A DNA stretch of 64,000 nucleotides, from positions 70,025,686-70,089,685 of the forward strand of contig CM070553.1 of assembly GCA_036346405.1 (NCBI GenBank), written 5' to 3'. The DNA is from Phyllostachys edulis (taxonomy: Eukaryota > Streptophyta > Magnoliopsida > Poales > Poaceae). The position numbers were made by a program, and so were the translations under genes. How positions within the stretch are numbered: position 1 is the stretch's first letter; each line of letters opens with the position of its first letter. This document shows positions 57,931-64,000 of the stretch, one piece after another. The notes under the pieces are model-generated. The model was not told the DNA's origin. It did no database searches and worked only from the letters and a program-made list of their open reading frames with translations.

Positions 57931-58967
57931 AGATGGTGACCACCGCATCAAGCAATGGCAAGTGTCCGAGGTCGGGCAACGAAAACGCTGGATTACCAGG
58001 AGGATCCCGCAAAGAACCACCACCACCACCAGTTGAAGGACCGGATTACGCCGATGATGGAAAACCAAAACCATCCGATTAACCTCCTAGCTCATCCCTC
58101 AAGAAGTGCAAAATGTGCAGCAACAAATGGATCGCACCACCACCTCCACCCACGTAGAGGTTGACCATGGTCGACTTCATGCGCATGCGCCCACCGACAT
58201 TCTCCAGCAGCACGGAGCCGATGGATGCCGATGATTGGATTCGTGCTATCGGAAAGAAGTTGGATATTGCACAGTGTACTGACCGTGAGAGAGTCCTGTT
58301 TGCCTCTCACCAACTCACCGGCCCCGCATCGGAATGGTGGGACAACTACAACATCTCCCATGCTGATGCGCAGACTATCACTTGGGGGGAGTTTGTGCGG
58401 GCTTTCCGCCATGCACATATCCCCGCGGGAATAATGACCCTAAAGAAGAAAGAGTTCCATGCGCTCAAACAAGGCAACCGCGACAAGGGTGAATACTCAA
58501 GACAGTTCAACCAGCTTGCTCGCTATGCCCCAGCAGATGTGGCTAGTGATGAAGAAAGGCAGGAAAGGTTTATGGATGGTTTGAACGATGAGATCTCAGT
58601 CCAGCTGGTCTCCAATGACTACGCTGACTTCCAGCAGTTAGTGAATAAAGCGTTTCGCCAAGAGGCCAAGCATCAGGAGATGGAGAACCGCAAGCGGAGG
58701 ATGGCTGCTCAGAAGTTCAATTCTGGAGGACAACCCAAGCCTCGCTTTGCTCAGCCTCAGCCACCCCAGCATGGTAGATTCCAGTCATCTACCCCTAGAG
58801 CCCCAGCACCCGCACAGCGCCCCAGTTCTTCCGGCTTCCGCAGCAATGCACCTGCAAGACAGTTTCAACAGAAGAACCCAGCTCCATCAGCATCAGGTGT
58901 GACATGCTTCCATTGCAACGAGACTGGGCATTATGCCAACAAATGCCCGAAGAAGCGGCGATCATGA
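57931..58967 (+). pseudogene. gag: Gag with zinc knuckle, element D
   Basis: The N-terminus from ATG 57931 (MVTTASSNGKCP) is disrupted by frame changes. From 58161 an open frame of 268 codons gives the capsid region: MDADDWIRAIGKKLDIAQC, LTGPASEWWDNY, ITWGEFVRAFRHAHIPAGI, FHALKQGNR, FNQLARYAP, FMDGLND, then a proline/glutamine-rich linker and a CCHC knuckle, CFHCNETGHYANKC. This is the typical gag of plant Tekay-type gypsy elements, forming the particle and packaging RNA. TGA at 58965 ends it after KKRRS, but the same frame continues into protease, so gag and pol were one frame before that mutation (CGA to TGA would explain it). Confidence 0.88.
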
Positions 58968-59418
58968 CTTCCGTCCGCCCAAGATCGAGTACCAACCATC
59001 GGCGGCGCCCCAAAGCCGGCGGGCCAGTTCACGAAGGGACGTGTGAATCACGTCACAGCAGAGGAAGCTCAGGCAGCACCAGATATCGTCCTTGGTACGT
59101 TTCTCGTTAATTCGATACCAAAGATCGCCTGCTTTTGATTCCGGAGCTTCGCATTCTTTTGTATCCAATAAGTTTGTGGGCAAAAATGGGCTACCTATTT
59201 CTTCATTAGATAATCCTATGATAATTCATTCCCCGGGCTCAGAAATGAGAACTAGTTCTCTATGCCTGAATCTTACCTTGGAGATATCCGGAGTGTCTTT
59301 CATAGCAGACTTGATAGTCCTACATTCTCAAGGTCTGGATGTAATACTTGGAATGGACTGGTTAGCCAAGAATCAAGGACGGATAGACTGTGCCAATAGG
59401 TCTATCACTTTAACCAAT
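58968..59418 (+). pseudogene. pol: Aspartic protease, element D, cut by an LTR
   Basis: In the gag frame the sequence continues FTKGRVNHVTAEEAQ, PDIVLGTFLVNSIPK and stops at a frameshift near 59131-59136. One base over, it resumes DSGASHSFVSNKFVGKNG (catalytic DSG at 59137), then IADLIVLHSQGLDVILGMDW and LAKNQGRIDCANRSITLTN. The A LTR starts at 59419, so RT and beyond are absent. Compared with the protease of E, motif spacing is intact. Confidence 0.87.
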
Positions 59419-62400
59419 TGTGAGCACCCGGATTTATTAAGCTCATAATACTTAGTCATCCAATTGACCCTAGTATTATCAACCAAATAAACCCAGTCTC
59501 GAGAGATGTATACTCCCGAATGCAAGATACATACCTCACAACAAAAGAATGTATCAATTCCATACAACACATAGTACATAAGCAACAAACCAGAAGTTAA
59601 TATAAATAAGGGATAGTTATTACAAAAGAGAGGCCGACCGCCAAATAACAACAAGTCTACAAGAATACACAATGAAGCAAAAGTGCCATAAAGATGGCCC
59701 AAAATAAGAGCCAACCAAGGTGCCTTAGCCCACAAGGTAATCGACCGACCGCCAAGCTAGTCGCTTCTCCCAACCACAAGACACTCACAAAAGTAAAGCC
59801 CTTTGGGCTCTACCTCCTCTGCAACAAAGTTGTTAAGAAAGCAAATGAGTACAAAATGTACTCGTAAGACCGACGTGTGAGATAACAGAACTATAAATAG
59901 CTACATGCAAGCTTTATTTAAGTGGATGAGGCTTTGGACTCATTTTAGCATAAAGCAAGTTTCATTTGCAATAACATAATAGATTGAAGGCAATTTGGCA
60001 AAGCATTTTAATTGTTTAAATAACAACGAGATAATACATAATAACAACCATATGAACAACCTGGAAGTGACTAACCCAATAGCCACCACAACAATAGCAT
60101 GAATTACCCATTCATACCAACCATGTCAAGTTTTAATTAAAGGTTGTAGTCTAGTTCTCACGGGCGATCCGAGCATGTCCATAACCTAGGACGAGGCTAT
60201 TCAATAGTTTTAACCTCGCAGGGTGTACCAATGTACCCACACGCCGATCCGCCTTTCCTTTAAGCACACTACCTTTGGTATGCCGCACGGCTAAGTCCTA
60301 CGAGACATTTCCAATGGACAATGCTAATTTTGACCCGCACAACCCACGGGGATAAGGACCCAATGGACAGCCTAACCAGTCTGCCACTGCTCCATTCCCA
60401 CACCACACACACACACATTTTATCTTTAAAACACACCAACCGAGCGACCCCAATTAGCACCGCCCAAAGTACTTAGTCAAGAGAGGTCCCATATCCCCCT
60501 CGTGTGGTTAGCACGCAAAAATTGCTCAGAATGGTGATGCAAGTAACTCGGTCCTTAATGACTCAGGCATACTACCACATTCCAAAAACCACACCATCCC
60601 TCCAATATGCCCAAGTCCAAATCAAACTTTTATTTTCAGATTTTGACTTTACAAAATAACAAAGCACAAGTGCTGGACATAAAGGAGTAATAATTAGATT
60701 TGTGTGATCAAGACCATCGACTAAGTCGATGATCGCCCATAACTACCGAAAACTAAGCATGTCTAAGCCATTTAAATCGAAACTACTAAGTGATAAGAGC
60801 TCATCCAACGAGCTCCCACCACAGCAAATAACCTAGGCTCATGGTAGTAGAGGATAAACAATTCCTACAGATTATGCAACTATAGGCTTGCTAGCTTATA
60901 TTTTAACACAAAGTAGCATGCATACATACAAGTAAAACAATATATTAAGCTTTAAAGTAATGGGACAATGATGGAAATGATCAAACTGCTTGCATTGCTG
61001 TTGCTGGTCAAATTGTTGCTGAGGATCACTCACGGAATCAATACACTGCCGGCACCTAATCGAAAAGACGAAAAGATTCGATAAGAACGATTTAAAACAA
61101 CAAAGACAACACAGCAAACAAACTCCAAACACTCTGAATTTTCTACAGCAGAAAGAGGGTGATTTTTAGGGAATTTAGCAACAAGAACCAATTGATTTGG
61201 ATTCTCAATGCAAAAGTTATGAGCAAAACAATTCTGCTCAGCCCTAAAAATACCAAACTGCACTATTCACTAATTTAATTATGAGGCAACATTTTCTAGA
61301 AAAGTGGTGATGCTGAGATTTTTACTGTAAAACCAGCACCTCATGAGATGAATAACACAATTGAGTTCATCTCATTTGGAGCTATATTGCACCTTCTACC
61401 ATTTTTCAAAAACAAGAACTTGAACAAAATTATAATGCACCAGAACTCTTTTTGACAACAGCAACAGGCTCAAAACTAATTTTCATAGTGAGTTCGCTAA
61501 TAGAGGAAGCCAACAAAGTTAGATTCACTCAAAACTAATCTACAGAGCATTAGTTATGTATTTTACAAGTTAAACACTATTTTGAGTGCACATTTAAAGC
61601 TAGTTTTGCAACCTATTTGCAAAACCATGTTCTGGAGCTGAACTGGGCTCATAACCATTTTTTGATTGGAGCCAGGTCAAGCCAGAACCAACAAAATTTG
61701 AATGACCTCATTTGGATTTAAAACGAAAAAGATATGAAATTCTAAAGTTATACCTTATTTCAGCTTATAATTAAGACTTCACAGGAATTTCTAAAACCCA
61801 CAAAGACATGGGAGGACATAAGCGGCTCAGATCAACGCGGGGGAGGTCCTCAACGGTCGAGATCTTCCAAAGGAAGAGCTAAACTATCAAGATCTCCCCG
61901 AGGAAGATCTACATCGCCAGGACCTCACAGGGAGGTCCTGGACGGTCCAGATGTTCCAAGGAGGTCCTTGATGGTTCGGGATCGTCTCGAGGAGGACCTT
62001 GACGGTCAAGATCTACCCCGGAGGTCATGAACGGCCGAGATGGCCTCGGGAGGTCCTAAGCGGAGATCTAACATCACAGCACCTCCAGGAGGTCCGACGG
62101 CCACGATCGCAAGGGGAGGTCTTGGACGCCCAGATCTCCCGTGAGGAGGTCTGGACGCCCTGCACTCCAGCCGCGCCGCACGCTTCGGACATGGAATAAA
62201 TGCGCGCGAGACACAAAGAGGTCCGCGGAGGTCTTAAATGAGCGCATCGGCGAGATTAAAGACATGCTAATGATTAAGAGGTTGAGCAAATGATTGGCGC
62301 ATAAACGCAAAGTGGATCTTTGTCCTAAAACGACAACAATGGCCGCCGATCTTGTCCGACAAAGACCCGAGCTCAAAGATGTGGTCATCGCCGCGATCTG

Positions 62401-62970
62401 AGACTCGCCGACACCCAAGGGTACCGTTGGGTCCGCAATAACCATGCGCACCCAATGGACCTCTCGACAAGCGGCGACGGTTTTGAACGCCGAGCCGAGA
62501 GGACAACGAAGGCAAGCACGGCCAAAATCCGAAATGCAAAATGAAGCTCCGCGCGACATTCAAGCGTGTGCTCAAACAAAAGCTCCGCAGCAGCATACAT
62601 GCGGGTGCCAGCAACTAAGGGACTAACAGGAGGAGTACCTGGAGGTCCCGAGGTGCTGAGGAGGTCGAGGAAGGAAGGACCGGTGCCGGGGAGGAAAGGT
62701 GCTCTACGGCCAAAGCTCCAGCTCCAAGCTCCACTTTGTCCACCTCTGAAAATGCCCAAACTAATCAAGTTAGGACTTGCTCCCAGAGGGAAAGGCACAA
62801 AAGAAGCTCAGAGAAAAGGAGGAGAAACTCCAGGGACCCTTGTCCACCGAGGAGCTTCAAGCTCCAGTAATGGCGGCCAAGGAGAGCTTCGGTGGTTTAG
62901 AGCTCACAAGCACAGGGGTGCAAGCAAGGGAACAATGGTGTGTAACGGAAGCCAAAGAAACAGAGGGGGA

Positions 62971-62980
62971 GGTTTTATAC
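62971..62980 (-). promoter_or_regulatory. TATA box of the right-hand A LTR
   Basis: GTATAAAACC on the minus strand lies at the A-family TATA position. Confidence 0.6.
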
Positions 62981-63662
62981 CTAGGGCACAGGAGGTTGTG
63001 AACCACGGGTTAAGCTCATGGTGAGCTTGGCCCATGGGAGGTCCATGGAGTTGGACAAGATGGATAGGACAGAGTAGGTCAGGACAGGGCATGGGCTAGG
63101 GGCGGAAAAGCACTGACATGCATTTAATGCCCCTAGGCACAGAGCCGTTGGATGTGACAAGGCTCTGACTTTGCCCACTGCCATGGCTCGCACGCTACGC
63201 CTCAAGGTAGGAGAAGAACAGATCTCACATCCACCGTTGGATTACGTGGATGGGGAGGTCCTGCCCTCGGATTTTAAGTTTGAACCGTTATGTTTTAAGT
63301 GATCGAGGAGGTCCCACCACACGATTTGGAAAGGGAGGTCGTGGCCTCCGATTTCCATATCTAATCTTGCGCACGTGGAAAAAGGACAGAGGTCCTAGCC
63401 TTTGGATTTACATCCAAGGGCTCGCACTGAGGGGAGGACATAATGCGTGTGACTTAGAGAAAACGGGGAGGTCATGGCCTTTGGATTTAAATCCAAGGGC
63501 GCACAACCAAAGGGAGGTCTCTAGCTGCGCTGCAACAAGACAAGAGGTTATGGCCATCGATCAAGATCTAGTGGCGATGAGAGGGCGAGGAGGTCATGGC
63601 CGTGAGATTCATATCTACACCACGACCTCACGACGGGAGGTTTGGTGCGCTAGATTTTGAGG

Positions 63663-63944
63663 GAGGTCGTGGGGTGTTGGATCTCGATCCAACGGCCACG
63701 ACCTCAACAAGGTGGGAGGACCTCGCAGAGAGGTTTGCAGAGGAGGTCGTGGCCTTAGGATTGAATCCAACGGCCACGACCTCAAGTGAGTACAAAATGG
63801 AGGTCAAGGTGGTTTGAGCTCATGGGAGGTCGAGGCCATGGATTTTGATCCAAATGCCAAGACCTCGATGAGGCGGGAGGTCTGGCGGTATTGATCATGA
63901 GGGAGGTCGTGGCGGTTGGATGTTAATCCAACGGCTATGACCTG
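63663..63944. repeat. A-family U3 palindrome array
   Basis: Units start at 63663, 63743, 63826 and 63903. At 63743-63783 the arms GAGGTCGTGGCCTTAGGATT and AATCCAACGGCCACGACCTC pair at 18 of 20 positions. Confidence 0.85.
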
Positions 63945-64000
63945 ATCAAGGTGGATAGGAGGTCTGACGCGCTAAGGGAGGCGGTTGGGTTGGACCAGCT

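Larger units (their letters stand above)
57177..59418 (+). mobile_element. Element D: Ty3/gypsy fragment (ORF, gag, protease)
   Basis: D is a plus-strand fragment between two A LTRs of the opposite strand. It lacks its own LTRs, PBS and most of pol. Gag and protease are Tekay-like and better preserved than in E. Its left edge is a breakpoint with the 5' LTR of E. Its right edge, inside protease, is the terminus of the A LTR at 59419; the last five bases, CCAAT (59414-59418), should recur beyond the window if that LTR integrated cleanly. Confidence 0.8.
59419..64000 (-). repeat. Family A LTR, cut by the right window edge
   Basis: It begins TGTGAGCACCCGGATTTATT, as at 7638, and matches that copy closely through the module (60174-60240), AT-rich part, GAGGTC/AGATCT zone (about 61800-62280), TATA box (62971-62980) and U3 palindromes (63663-63944). 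About 0.6 kb of LTR should follow beyond the window. Whether it is solo or part of a full element cannot be seen. Confidence 0.9.

Overview
The window is plant nuclear DNA, most likely from a monocot and probably a grass; I cannot name the species. It is built almost entirely of nested Ty3/gypsy LTR retrotransposons of the Tekay/Del chromovirus type. The evidence is gag, protease, RT, RNase H and integrase pieces of that clade, two tRNA-iMet primer-binding sites, one polypurine tract, and very long LTRs beginning TGTAAC. I found no host gene, tRNA, rRNA or CRISPR array. The many short open frames are chance frames in LTRs and tandem repeats.

Three LTR families explain nearly every base. Family A is about 5.3-5.5 kb, TGTAACATCCC...GGGTCTCACA or GGTGCTCACA. 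Family B is about 5.1 kb, TGTAACGTCCC...GTCGTCACA, with diverged variants. Family C is 4.6 kb, TGTAACAGCCCC...GGGTCTCACA, one copy. Layout: 1-2272 A(-); 2273-4591 B variant(-); 4592-6260 B(+), the truncated 5' LTR of element F; 6261-7637 F leader with PBS; 7638-17578 A(-) solo LTR split by C(+) at 12618-17240; 17584-18253 F gag; 18254-23400 B(+) solo LTR; 23406-24115 F zinc knuckles and RNase H; 24116-29452 A(-) solo LTR; 29458-29671 F integrase piece; 29672-33208 A(+) truncated; 33209-37833 B(-); 37834-39188 B(-) fragment; 39189-41042 A(-) fragment; 41043-43324 B variant(-) fragment; 43325-57176 element E(-), with 3' LTR, PPT, integrase, RNase H/RT, protease, gag, PBS and truncated 5' LTR; 57177-59418 element D(+), with an unidentified ORF, gag and protease; 59419-64000 A(-), running off the window.

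The order of events can be read. F inserted first and was then hit by a B LTR (duplication TTGCC) and two A LTRs (CGGCC, GAGCT). C later inserted into one of those A LTRs. All coding regions are broken by stops, frameshifts or deletions, so nothing here looks autonomous. A short ORF in D (57177-57652) is the only unbroken unexplained coding segment.

The most interesting material is inside the LTRs. (1) A roughly 70-bp module of consecutive palindromes/hairpins is found in all three families, and the first palindrome changes sequence between families while staying self-complementary. (2) The A U3 carries a satellite of about 42-bp imperfect palindromes at about 80-bp spacing. (3) A 30-bp GAGGTC/AGATCT unit is shared by the U5 of A and the U3 of B. 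(4) A GC-type splice-donor-like motif in every family pairs with acceptor-like sites just before three gag start codons, suggesting a spliced leader. These are hypotheses from reading the sequence; no alignment, folding or database search was run.
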